Source of the DNA: Laguncularia racemosa
Taxonomy: Eukaryota; Streptophyta; Magnoliopsida; Myrtales; Combretaceae
Length of the DNA: 64,000 nucleotides
Assembly (NCBI GenBank): GCA_037954665.1
Contig: JBBMOL010000608.1
Location: 1-64,000 of the forward strand
Direction of reading: 5' to 3'
In this document: positions 23,087 to 33,621 of the stretch, in pieces
Position numbering within the stretch: position 1 is the first letter of the stretch
Layout: each line of letters starts with the position of its first letter
Translations under genes and position numbers: made by a program
The notes under the pieces: generated by a model
What the model was told of the DNA's origin: nothing
The model's database searches: none
What the model saw: the letters and a program-made list of their open reading frames with translations, nothing else

Positions 23087-24579
23087 TCAATTATGGGTTC
23101 GAATAAGGGTCAGCTCCGCTCTTTCTTCAAAGACCCTCTTGTCTCCTAAGTAATGTTTAAGTCTCTATCCATTGACCTTGAAAATACCCTTTTCAGGGTG
23201 TTCTAACTCCACCGTGCCATAAGGGAAAACGTTCTTTACCCGAAAAGGACCTAACCATTTTGATTTGAGTTTCCCTGGAAAAAGTTTTAACCTGGAGTTG
23301 AATAGCAATACCATATCTCCTTCCTCAAATTGCTTGTGCTGGCACAACCTGGCGTCATGATATGCTTTGGCTCTCTCCTTGTAGAAACTAGCGTTGTCAT
23401 ATGCCGTAAGTCTTAACTCATCAAGCTCACTAATCTACCTCTTCCTATGAGCTCCTGACTTGTTGAGATTGAGGTTGATAGTCTTAATTGCACAGAACGC
23501 CCGATGCTGAATCTCAACTGGTAAGTGACACGCTTTCCCATATACTAACCGGAAAGGGGTTGTATCAAGTGGTGTTTTGTAAGCCGTCCTATAAGCCCAT
23601 AACGCATCGTCTAACCTGTCTGCCCAATCTCGCCCATGCTGGAGAGTTGATCTCATTAAGATGCGCTTTAACTCTCTATTTGTCAACTCTACTTGCCCAC
23701 TTGTCTGTGGATGATAAGGAGTGGTGAGACGGTGAGTCACTCCATATCTTTTTAAGACTTTTTCAATCTGAGAGTTGCAAAAATGTGTACCCCGATCACT
23801 AATTAGTGCTCAAGGCACCCCAAAACGGCAAAAGAGCTTCTTGAGGAACTTGACAACCACCTTAGCGTCATTTGTTTGTAAAGCTTGTGCTTTAGCCCAC
23901 TTAGACACATAATCCACTGCTACCAATATATACTTGTTTCCATATGAAGGAGGAAATGGCCCTATAAAATCAATACCCCATACATCAAACACCTCACACT
24001 CCAGAATATAGTGCTGTAGCATTTCGTCCCTCCTTGAAATGTTGCCATCTCTCTGGCATCGATCGCACTAAGCTACCAAATTTTGGGCATCCTTGAATAC
24101 TGACGGCCAATAAAAACCAACTTCAAGCACTTTGTGTCCTGTCCTATTAGCACCATGGTGTCCTCTAATGGGTCCACTATGGCAATGGTTCAAGATCTCC
24201 CGTCCTTCCTCACGTGAGACACAACGCCTGATCATTTGGTCTGAGCAATACCTAAACAAGTAGGGGTCTTCCCAATAGTAATACTTCAGGTTAGTAAAGA
24301 ACTTCTTTTTCTATTGCTTTGACATGTCTTGTGGAAGGACCCTAGCCAATAGATAGTTGGCCATGTCTGCAAACCATGGGGACTCTGAACTGCTCACTTT
24401 GTTGACGGAATACAAATTCTCCTTAGGAAATTTATCGTTAATATCTTCTTCCTTCAGCTGTTCCACACATGGGTTCTCCAATCGAGATAGATGATCCGCT
24501 GCAAGGTTTTCTGCTCCCTTCTTATCCCTGATCTCAAGGTTAAATTCTTGCAATAGGAGTATCCACCTGATGAGGCGGG
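23087..24579 (-). pseudogene. G pol part: RNase H end and integrase (five in-frame stops)
   Basis: Reading from 24,579 down to TGA 23,087 in one frame, the segment begins with the end of RNase H (A-A-D-H-L-S-R-L near 24,490). The integrase zinc-finger follows with a C-x2-C part (C-D-R-C) near 24,060, and the catalytic core D-F-I-G-P-F near 23,950-23,970, I-S-D-R-G near 23,785-23,800 and a Q-T-S-G-Q-V-E-L-x-N-R-E-L-K stretch near 23,665-23,715. A C-terminal G-D-M-V-L-L / L-G-P-F domain ends it. Stops at 24,311, 24,068, 23,810, 23,435 and 23,165 share one frame, and there are no frameshifts. At least three fit a C-to-T change in CAA, CAG or CGA. Integrase would insert the cDNA. Confidence 0.85.
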
Positions 24580-24584
24580 GTTTT
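24580..24584. repeat. A2 target-site duplication (left copy)
   Basis: GTTTT here and GTTTT at 31,675-31,679 flank A2 exactly. The G RNase H frame continues across. Confidence 0.95.
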
Positions 24585-26314
24585 TGATGGGTGTCGAATC
24601 CAACAAAAATAAAACCTACTCCTAGACAATTATACGATTTGCATACAGTGGTGATTAGGGTCGAATCCACAGAGATTGGTTAAACTTATTTCTATTCAAG
24701 GAGAATAAAAGGGAAAAGAAAAATGGGGGGTTTGATTTGTGAATCAAATAAAGTTAAAACAAGATAAGAAAATCGAATATTAATAAAAGCCTAGCCAAAG
24801 GAATCAAGATAGTTTAATTCTAGGAATTGATCATCGATGCAAATGTTCTCTATTCTTGTTCCTAGATAAACTGGTTATGGTTATTAACAAGCTCTAATAA
24901 CCTATCTCTCCTTACTTCCTCGATAACCTCAGACAAGCGCTTTGAATTATTTCTCTTATTGATTAAACAACCCTAGACAAGCGCCTAGGATTTAATCTAT
25001 CAATAGCATTAAGATCTAAAGAGACCACCAATTCATGCCAGTAGATTATAAGATAACCTATTTAAACATGATCACACACCTCCATAACATGAATTCGATC
25101 ATCTCTTTTATAACCAAACATGTTATTGCGTCACTAAGACTAGAACAATCAAACAATTACGGATTTGACGTGCTAGTTGACAATATATTAACTTGCTAAT
25201 TGAGTAGAAGAGCTCTATTCATACCAATCAACAAAGATAATAATGACAAAACGATCAGAAGATATATGAATACCCGAAAGCAAAGAATAAAATAAATGCA
25301 AGTCAATTAGACCTCACAATTCGTGGAGAATTAAACATCTATGACCCTTTGGCTAGAAAAGTAGCTTAGCTACTCATGTTCATCAACAATACGAAAAATA
25401 AAAATAAAAACATAATGAACCCGGTTGCCTGCTCTGCCTCCTCGTTTCCTTCTTGTCTCTAAGGTGATTCCAGATTCCAAAGATTAAAAGTTCCCCTAAC
25501 CCTCTAGGGTTGGTTCTATTTATATTATTAGAGGGATAGCATGTAATCTTTTGCTAGCAAGATACGAAAATATCTTTCCTTTTCCAAGTAGATTTCGAGA
25601 AGTGAAGATTCGTCTGCCTGGCACGCCCCATCACACGGCCGTGGGTCAAGCCGTGCCATCCTCTGTGCATATTCTTCAAGTCTTCATCCGAGCCCAATGT
25701 GTACCACGGTTACACACACGGCCAGATTTCAAGCCGTGCCTTCATCTGTGCATAATCTACAAGTCTTCATCCGTGTCCAATGTGTACCACGGTTACACCC
25801 ACGGCTAGATTTCAAGCCATGTCTTCATCTGGTTGATGTTCCACAATTTCTTCTCCTTGGCACACCTAGCTTCCACCACGGCTCCAAGCACAGTTTCTCC
25901 CACGGCTTCCACCACGGCCGTGCCCTAAGTCGTGTCTCTCTCTGTTGAAAGTCCTCATTTCCGCCTTCTTGTCCAGTGTGTAACACGATTTGCGCCATGG
26001 CCGTGCCTCAAACCGTGCTTCCGATACACGGCCGTGTACTTCAACCATGTACCTTCCTGTTGATTCAAAACCAAGTACTCGGCCGTGTACTTCAATTACA
26101 CGCCTATGTACTTCCCTCCGGCGGTGTAAATCATTGTCTTTGAACCAAGTTATAGATGACTTCTCTAATTTACTTGAATTAGCATCCTTGACTCCATTTA
26201 ACCTGATTTATCATGATGATAGAATTAAAGTACCATTTCCTTATGATTTCTATAAAATAAATAATAATTTAACACAATTTATACTATAAAGATTGATTAT
26301 AAAATGGCTCTATC
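24585..26314 (-). repeat. A2 3' LTR
   Basis: On the minus strand it begins TGATAGAGCC and ends CACCCATCA. The complement of a TATA box lies near 25,516-25,526. U3 carries the CACGG/CCGTG array at about 25,620-26,130, including ACACGGCCGTGTA palindromes. Confidence 0.92.
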
Positions 26315-26355
26315 AAATTCCCCCACACTTAAACTCTTGCTTGTCCTCAAGCAAT
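26315..26355 (-). promoter_or_regulatory. A2 hairpin and 3' polypurine tract
   Basis: The complement of AAGTGTGGGGGAATT directly abuts the LTR, followed by an inverted repeat TTGCTTG / CAAGCAA with four-base loop. This is the same module as in A1 and A3. Confidence 0.85.
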
Positions 26356-27694
26356 TGCATCAAATCAATTGAGAAATCTGTCATTGATTATATAAACTTT
26401 CTTTTCATCATTCCAAGCATCTATTCATTTGTAATTCATGACTTGTAATTTTAACGGCTACTACTTCAACCAAACTGGTTTCCTGTGATCAAATTACTAT
26501 GGACAAAATTCAATAGCTAATCTAAACAAAACAAACTTTAATCCTCATGTTTAGCAAAAGAATGTTTATTCCAAAAGTAAATACTTAATCCACTAAGGAA
26601 AAACACCCAATTAAACTTCATTGGATATTATCAAGCATATAATCCTTGCAGTATGAAGTAAAAGCACATGGTATAAGCTCTTTGCTAGATATTCTCCCTT
26701 TTATACATCTTTGTTTTATTCAATGAATGTTCACGTTCATGTTCTTTTGATTTATTCAAGCATCTATTTTGACGGGTTTTTGCCCGCTTCTTTTCATGAA
26801 CTTTTTCCTTTTTCGCCTTTATCATTATAGTGAGTTCATTGAGTCGGCAACATCCCGAGCTCATCACTCAAGTGACCGGGTTTTGAGATACCCCTACGGA
26901 CTCTTCCTCACTCTAACATTCAAGTTTGAATACTCTTAACTCAATTAGTTGAATCATTGGAGTAATGGCTATGCTTGATTCTTTTTTTTTTTTTAAGTGT
27001 TATGATTGCTTTACAAACAACTTCAAAGAGTATACAGTAGCTAATATAACCTAGAAGTAAACTTGTTTATTTTTCACTTTGGGACTCGACTTACTCTTAG
27101 ACTTCCAATTCTAAAGCTAAATACAAGGTAAATTTGTTTCTTAAAGATTTCACTACTTAATTTTAACCATGTATTCTAATCACAGCAGTGGGTGAGTAAA
27201 ACATTTGAATAAGTCAATTTCACATTTTGTAGATGCTTATTACAACATTTAGTACAATCTTTAGATTTCATGATAATTTTGAAAAAATTTGGCTTAAAAT
27301 TGCTTAAGGACAAACATTCAGAGTATAAGTTAGTTCTCTATTCTCTATATTTTATTATCCTCTCCCCCACACTTAGCTTGAACAGTGTCCTCACTGTTCC
27401 TAATTTAGCACAATTGAAAAGGAATTAACAACTCAAGGAACATTAGAGAATAAGAGAAAGGAAATACTGGTACTTCCTTGGTATTGGAGTTTTCCCCTTA
27501 AGCTCTGGAAAGTGTCATCTGATTATGTGTATCCTTGCTGCAGCTGATCCAAAGAGTTCAAAACTACACTAAAATCAAAACAAACTAAACTAAAACAAAA
27601 CAAAACTAAAACAAACCAAAACTAATGCGAAACAAAACTTTTTTTTTTTTACATGGGTTGCCTCCCATGAAGCGCCTTTCTTTAACGTCTTTGG
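26356..27694 (-). other. A2 3' non-coding interior
   Basis: No gene is supported. The internal hairpin-polypurine module lies at 27,359-27,399: a perfect 8-bp stem GAACAGTG / CACTGTTC around TCCT at 27,380-27,399, with the purine-tract complement at 27,359-27,374. The conserved post-gag block lies at 27,651-27,700 next to a T run. Confidence 0.75.
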
Positions 27695-29892
27695 CTAGAC
27701 GTTCCTGGCTAAATATTCGGATAAGGATTTTGATTCCAGCCTTGGTGCTTGTGGTGATGGGTTAATAACATCCGCAAGAAAAATAGGAGAGATATCGTTA
27801 GGATGTTTCATGGCATCATAAATGTTAAATTTAATCACTTCACCATCAAATTCCATAGTGAGAGTGCCATCATTTACATCGATTTTCGTTTTAGAAGTCT
27901 TAAGGAATGGTCGCCCTAATAATATCAGTTATGAAGTATGAGAATCACTATCGTCCATGTCAAGCACATAAAAATCAGCAGGAAAAACCAACCCATTGAC
28001 TTGAACTAAAACATCCTCTAGAACTCCCTCAGGATAAACATTGGACCTATCAGCAAGTTGAACAATAATACCCGTTTCCTTTAAAGGACCAACATTTAAA
28101 CGTTGATAAACAGACAAAGGCATGACATTGATAGAAGCTCCTAGATCACACATGGCTTTAACGATTCCAAGATTACCTATTTTGCAAGGAATGGTGAACA
28201 TACCTGGATCCTTACATTTGGGAGGAAGCTTCTTCTGAATAATAGCTGAAACATTTTCACTCACACTAATCTTTTCATTACCTTTCAGCTTTCTTTTGTT
28301 AGTGCACAAGTCTTTGAGAAATCTAGCATAGCGCGGTATTTGCTTAATTGCATCAAGCAAAGGAATATTTACCTCGACTTTGCGAAAAGTTTCCAGAATC
28401 TCTTTTTCTTCCGCTTCATTCTTGGATTTCGCTAATCTGGAGGGAAAGGACGTGGTATCAATGTGACCTTCAATGGCTCAACTAGAGACTTGCTAATCTG
28501 GTCGCCCTGCTGGCTCGGAGTCGAAGTCTCTTTCTTGGTCTCTTCCTCAAGATTAGACGGATGTCCTTTCTTATTTGATCCTTGCAATTCTGTTCCACTT
28601 CTCAAGGTAATTGCATTAACGCTTTGCTTCGGGTTTGTAATAGTTTGAGAAGGTAACTTACCTTGAGTTTCTAACCTGTTTACGACTGAAGCAAGTTGAC
28701 TTACCTGATTCTCCAAGTTTTGAAGGCTTTGCTTTGTTTCCTCCTGAAATTGTTTGGTATTCACAGCTAGAGACTTAACAATATCCTCAAGAGACATACC
28801 TGAAGTGGAAGGAGCTTGGGGTACGTGGTGTGATGGCTTAGGCTGGAATTGTTGGACATGTTGAGGGTTATTGCCATATCGGAAGTTAGGATGATCCCTC
28901 CATCCGGGATTGTAAGTATTTAAATAGGGATCATACTTCCTCTACGGTTGTCCAGGAAATCCGCCTACAGCATTGGTGTGTTCATGATTGTCATCTTGCA
29001 ATGTGGGGCACATGTCGGTCGGATGACTAGGAGCAGCACAAATTCCACAAGCTTTCACCTGTTGGGTATTTCCAAGAGCTAGCTGCTGCACAAGGGAGGT
29101 AAGATTAGAAATTTTATGTTCAAGGTTAGACACATTTACCTCATTTACCTTCCTTGAAGACGTATCATGCCTATACCCAAATTGTTGCGAATTGGCAGCC
29201 ATAATGGAGATCAATTCCCTAGCTTGACCAGGGGTTTTGTTTACTATGGCGCCTCCACTTGCAGCATCCATCATCCTCCTCTCCATCGGAAGTAGGCCCT
29301 CGTAGAAGTATTGGATAAGGAGTTGTTCAGATATCCCATGTTGTGGGCAGCTTGCACACAATTGCTTGAACCTCTCCCAATGCTCATGAAGAGTTTCGGT
29401 GTCCCTTTGTTTTATACCACAAATTTCTCTTCTTATACCAGCGGCTCTGGATGCAGGGAAGAATTTGTCCAAGAAGAGTCTTACCATATCTGTCCAAGTG
29501 GTGATAGAACCTGGAGGCAAATAAAACAACCAATCTTTAGCTTTAGTACTTAAAGAAAATGGAAAAGCACGTAACTTGATTTGATCGTCGGTTATTCCTT
29601 GCGGCCTCATACTAGAACATACTATATGGAACTCTTTCAAATGCTTATGAGGATCTTCATTCTCAAGACCATGAAAGGTGGGTAGCAGATGTATTAACCC
29701 AGATTTCAACTCGAATTCCATAGCTAGTTCGGGATAGTGAATGTAAAGTGGTTGTTGATTCACATCCGGTGCGGCCAAGTCCGATACTAAGTTTGGTCCG
29801 GGGGATGATCTAGCTTCTTGTCGCAGCCTCTTTAGAGTCTTCTCAATCTCCGGATTATAAGTTAGTTCACATGTCTGAGAAGAACGAGTCAT
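27695..29892 (-). pseudogene. A2 gag-protease (two stops and a frameshift)
   Basis: Start ATG at 29,892 (M-T-R-S-S), stop at 27,695-27,697. The capsid domain is well preserved: H-K-H-L-K-E-F, L-R-A-F-P-F-S-L, F-P-A-S-R near 29,450, a P-Q-H-G-I-S stretch near 29,330, and the knuckle CGICAAPSHPTDMC near 29,010-29,050. Breaks are TAG at 28,942 where A3 has CAA, a one-base loss near 28,440, and TAA near 27,929 where A3 has TCA. The protease core [11 protein letters not shown] lies near 28,115-28,155. The start in the LTR-proximal leader 50 bp after the primer site matches A1 and A3. Confidence 0.88.
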
Positions 29893-29920
29893 ACAAGAAT
29901 AGAAATAAATTTGACACCAA

Positions 29921-29938
29921 TCCCCGGCAACGGCGCCA
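29921..29938 (-). promoter_or_regulatory. A2 primer-binding site, tRNA-Asp type
   Basis: The plus strand reads TCCCCGGCAACGGCGCCA, identical to the plant tRNA-Asp(GUC) 3' end including CCA. The minus strand is therefore the primer-binding site, five bases from the LTR. Confidence 0.92.
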
Positions 29939-29943
29939 AAATT

Positions 29944-31674
29944 TGATGGGTGTCGAATCCAACAAAAATAAAACCTACTCCTAGACAATTATATGATTTG
30001 CATATAGTGGTGAGTAGGCTCGAATCCACAGAGATTGGTTAAACTTATTTCTATTCAAGGAGAATAAAAGGGAAAAGAAAAATGGGGGGTTTGATTTGTG
30101 AATCGAATAAAGTTAAAACAAGATAAGAAAATCAAATATTAATAAAAGCCTAGCCAAAGGAATCAAGATAGTTTAATTCTAGGAATTGATCATCGATGCA
30201 AATGTTCTCTATTCTTGTTCCTAGATAAACTGGTTATGGTTATTAACAAGCTCTAACAACCTATCTCTCCTTACTTCCTCGATAACCTCAGACAAGCGCT
30301 TTGAATTATTTCTCTTATTGATTAAACAACCCTAGACAAACGCTTAGGATTTAATCTATCAATAGCATTAAGATCTAGAGAGACCACCAATTCATGCTAG
30401 TAGATTATAACATAACCTATTTAAACATGATCACACACCTCCATAACATGAATTCGATCATCTCTTTTATAACCAAACATGTTATTGCGTCACTAAGACT
30501 AGAACAATCAAACAATTACAGATTTAACGTGCTAATTGACAATATATTAACTTGCTAATTGAGTAGAAGAGCTCTATTCATACCAATCAACAAAGATAAT
30601 AATGAAAAAACGATCAGAAGATATATGAATACCCGAAAACAAAGAATAGAATAAATACAAGTCAATTAGACCTCACAATTCGTGGAGAATTAAACATCTA
30701 TGACCCTTTGGCTAGAAAAGTAGCTTAGCTACTCATGTTCATCAACAAAACGAAAAATAAAAATAAAAACATAATGAACCCGGTTGCCTGCTCTGCCTCC
30801 TCGTTTCCTTCCTGTCTCTAAGGTGATTCTAGATTCCAAAGATTAAAAGTTCCCCTAACCCTCTAGGGTTGGTTCTATTTATATTATTAGAGGGATAGCA
30901 TGTGATCTTTTGCTAGCAAGATACGAAAATATCTTTCCTTTTCCAAGTAGATTTCGAGAAGTGAAGATTCGTCTGCCTGGCACGCCCCACCGCATAGCCG
31001 TGGGTCAAGCCGTGCCATCCTCTGTGCATATTCTTCAAGTCTTCATCCGAACCCAATGTGTACCACGGTTACACACACGGCCAGATTTCAAGCCGTGCCT
31101 TCATCTGTGCAAAATCTACAAGTCTTCATCCGTGTCCAGTGTGTAACACGGTTACACCCACGGCTAGATTTCAAGCTGTGCCTTCATCTGGTTGATGTTC
31201 CACAATTTCTTCTCCTTGGCACACCTAGCTTCCACCACAGCTCCAAGCACGGTTTCTCCCACGGCTTCCACCACGGCCGTACCCTAAGCCGTGTCTCTCT
31301 CTGTTGAAAGTCCTCATTTCCGCCTTCTTGTCCAGTGTGTAACACGATTTGCGCCATGGCCGTGCCTCAAACCGTGCTTCCGATACACGGCCGTGTACTT
31401 CAACCGTGTATCTTCCTGTTGATTCAAAACCATGTGCTCGGCCGTGTACTTCAATTACACGCCTATGTACTTCCCTCCGGCGGTGTAAATCCTTGTCTTT
31501 GAACCAAGTTGTAGATGACTTCTCTAATTTACTTGAATTAGCATCCTTGACTCCATTTAACCTGATTTATCACGATGATAGAATTAAAGTACCATTTCCT
31601 TATGATTTCTATAAAATCAATAATAATTTAACACAATTTATACTATAAAGATTGAGTATAAAATGGCTCTATCA
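29944..31674 (-). repeat. A2 5' LTR
   Basis: Near-identical partner of 24,585-26,314, with the same termini. The TATA complement lies near 30,875-30,885 and the U3 array at about 30,980-31,480. Confidence 0.92.
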
Positions 31675-32010
31675 GTTTTGCATCCATCTTGGTCATTAAA
31701 TATCTCAATGCGGAGTGGTCAGTATACACTATCACCTTAGAAAGAACAAGATAAGATCGGAATTTGTCAAAAGCGAGCACTACTGCCAAGAACTCCTTCT
31801 CAGTAGTGGTATAATTCTCTTGAGCACCGGTTAGAGTTTTGCTGGCATAGTATATCGATTGGAAATACTTATCATTTCTTTGACCCAGGACAGCTCCTAC
31901 AGCATAGTCGCTGGCATCACACATCAGTTCAAATGGTAGGTTCCAATCTGGAGCCACCATGATAGGAGCTTCGGTCAGTTTCTCCTTCAGCGCCTCAAAG
32001 GCTTCGGTTA
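31675..32010 (-). CDS. G pol part: RNase H N-terminal segment (partial, open)
   Basis: Open on the minus strand from 32,010 to the A2 target site. It contains F-E-A-L-K-E-K-L, then the RNase H core F-E-L-M-C-D-A-S-D-Y-A-V-G-A-V-L-G-Q near 31,890-31,940 (first catalytic D), a T-T-E-K-E-F-L-A-V-V stretch near 31,780-31,810 (catalytic E) and V-Y-T-D-H-S-A-L near 31,700-31,725 (catalytic D). Its first codons fit the point where the plus-strand RT of G stops at 17,885. It degrades the RNA strand of the RNA-DNA hybrid. Confidence 0.85.
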
Positions 32011-33621
32011 GTCCTCTCACAGAACTGACTAAAAAGAGTATACCTTTTGTCTAGAGTGAAAAAGCTCATAGGAGTTTTGAAGAGATAAAAGAAAAACTCA
32101 CTTGTGCTCCATTATTGGCTTTACCTGATTTTGACAAAGTTTTTGAGTTGGAATGTGATGCTTCAAGGATTGGAATTGGTGCTGTATTAATGCAGGAAAA
32201 GAGACCTATAGCATACTTTAGTGAGAAGTTGAGTGGTGCAACTTTAAACTATTCTATATATGATAAGGAATTTTATTCCTTAGTAAGGGCTCTCATGACG
32301 TGGCAGCATTATCTCCTCCTAAAAGAGTTTATTATTTATACAGATCATGAATCTTTGAAACATTTTAGGGGACAACATCATTTGTTTAAGCGCCAAGCTA
32401 AGTGGGTGGAGTTTCTGGAGGGTTTTTTCTTATGTGATAAAGTACAAAAAAGGTAATCAGAATATTGTTGCTGACGCTTTATCACGACGGTATATACTTA
32501 TCACTTCTCTTCAGTCAAAACTGCTGGGTTTTAAGTTGTTGAAAGAACAATATATATGTGATGAGGAATTCAAGACTGTCATGGAGAGGTGTCTTGGGGG
32601 CAAGATGTATGATGGATATTGCGTGATAGAGGGTTTTCTGTATAAATCAGGAAGACTATGTATTCCATATGGATCTGTGAGGGAATTATTGGTGAGGGAA
32701 GCACATGCAGGTGGTTTATCAGGACATTTTGGTGAGAAGAGAACCCTAGCCATATTGAGAGAGAATTTCTATTGGAAGGGTATGATAAAGGATGTCCATA
32801 GGGTACTAGAAAGGTGTGGTATTTGTAAGAGAGCCAAAGGGAAGAAAGGTGCATAGGGTGATATATGCCTTTACCTATACCATATAAACCTTGGACTGAC
32901 ATCAGTATGGACTTTGTGTTGGGATTACCTAGAACACAAAGGGGGGAAGACTCTATTTTGGTGGTTGTTGATCGATTCAACAAAATGTCGCACTTTATGC
33001 CATGTCACAAAACAGATGATGCTCTTTTTATTGCTAACTTTTTTGTGCAGGAAATTGTCAAATTACATGGAGTTCCACACAGCATAGTGTCAGACAGAGA
33101 TACTAAGTTTCTTAGTTTCTTTTGGAAGACATTATGGAAAAGACTAGGTACTAAACTTATGTACAGTACCTCTTGCTATCCACAGACAGACGGACAAACA
33201 GAAGTTGTCAACCGCACGCTTGGGAATATACTCAAAGCAACAGTTAGCAAGAATCTTACTGATTAGGACTTATGTCTTCCTATTGTTGAGTTCGCTTACA
33301 ATAGATCTACTCATAATTCAACCAGTAAGTCTCCCTTTGAAGTTGTTTATGACTATAATCCTTCTATTCCATTGGATTTTATAGCAGGACCAGCATTAAA
33401 GGAAGAAGGTCATAGTGGAGTTAACCAAGCCAGACAAATTCAGCACATCCATGATAGGGCAACTGAACACCTTCAGAAGACCCAGGAATAGCAAAGAATC
33501 CAGGGAAACAGACACAGGAAATTTCATCTTTATAATCCAGGTGACTTAGTCTGGATTAATCTTAGCAGGGACAGGTTTCCACATAAGAAGTCACAGAAGC
33601 TGTCTACCAGGTCGAACGGAC
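32011..33621 (+). pseudogene. F pol part 2: RNase H and integrase (broken)
   Basis: The plus strand continues F from P-L-T-E-L-T-K-K at 32,013. RNase H has [14 protein letters not shown] near 32,147-32,190, K-E-F-Y-S-L-V-R-A near 32,265, the Y-T-D-H-E-S-L-K-H near 32,337, and V-A-D-A-L-S-R-R at 32,468-32,490. The integrase zinc finger (H near 32,705, C-G-I-C-K-R near 32,815-32,832) precedes the core D-I-S-M-D-F near 32,897, V-S-D-R-D near 33,090, and T-E-V-V-N-R near 33,200. Breaks are a TAG near 32,052, a frameshift at a T run near 32,428, a frameshift near 32,856, and stops near 33,264 and 33,490. The K-R-Q-A-K-W-V-E-F / A-D-A-L-S-R-R-Y pattern resembles CRM elements. E interrupts it at 33,621. 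Confidence 0.85.

Larger units (their letters stand above)
24585..31674 (-). mobile_element. A2: gag-protease-only LTR element (TR-GAG-like), copy 2
   Basis: 7,090 bp with LTRs of 1,730 bp (24,585-26,314) and 1,731 bp (29,944-31,674), tRNA-Asp primer site, decayed gag-protease and polypurine tract. A perfect GTTTT duplication flanks it. It interrupts the RNase H region of G, whose reading on the minus strand stops at 31,675 and resumes at 24,579. The LTRs look almost identical by eye, so insertion is fairly recent compared with G. Confidence 0.95.
6179..32010 (+). mobile_element. Element G: Athila-like Ty3/gypsy element with inverted 3' half
   Basis: The plus-strand part is LTR (6,179-7,661), tRNA-Asp primer site, gag, protease, inserted A1, then RT up to 17,885. 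From 17,886 the orientation flips: the 3' LTR (17,886-19,416), env-position ORF, integrase, inserted A2 and RNase H read on the minus strand, ending at 32,010. Together the halves make one complete Athila gene order with nothing duplicated and nothing missing. The right flank GTCCT (32,011-32,015) fits a target duplication of the noisy CCCCT before 6,179. RT with FMDD, the D-L-G protease and the tRNA-Asp primer site support the Athila lineage. Start coordinate is good to a few bases. Confidence 0.75.

Noticed and set aside
29921..29938. A tRNA-Asp gene at the exact 18-base match
   Set aside because: Only the 3' 18 bases match, next to an LTR. No cloverleaf or internal promoter boxes upstream. 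It is a primer-binding site.
17886..32010. A second, independent Athila element inserted head-on into G
   Set aside because: The two halves complement each other exactly at one codon. No second gag, protease, RT or 5' LTR is present, and F, not G, resumes at 32,011. One element with an inverted half explains more.
32511..32983. Minus-strand frames of 80-134 codons opposite F RNase H and integrase
   Set aside because: They are antisense shadows of the F pol coding region, with no domain of their own.
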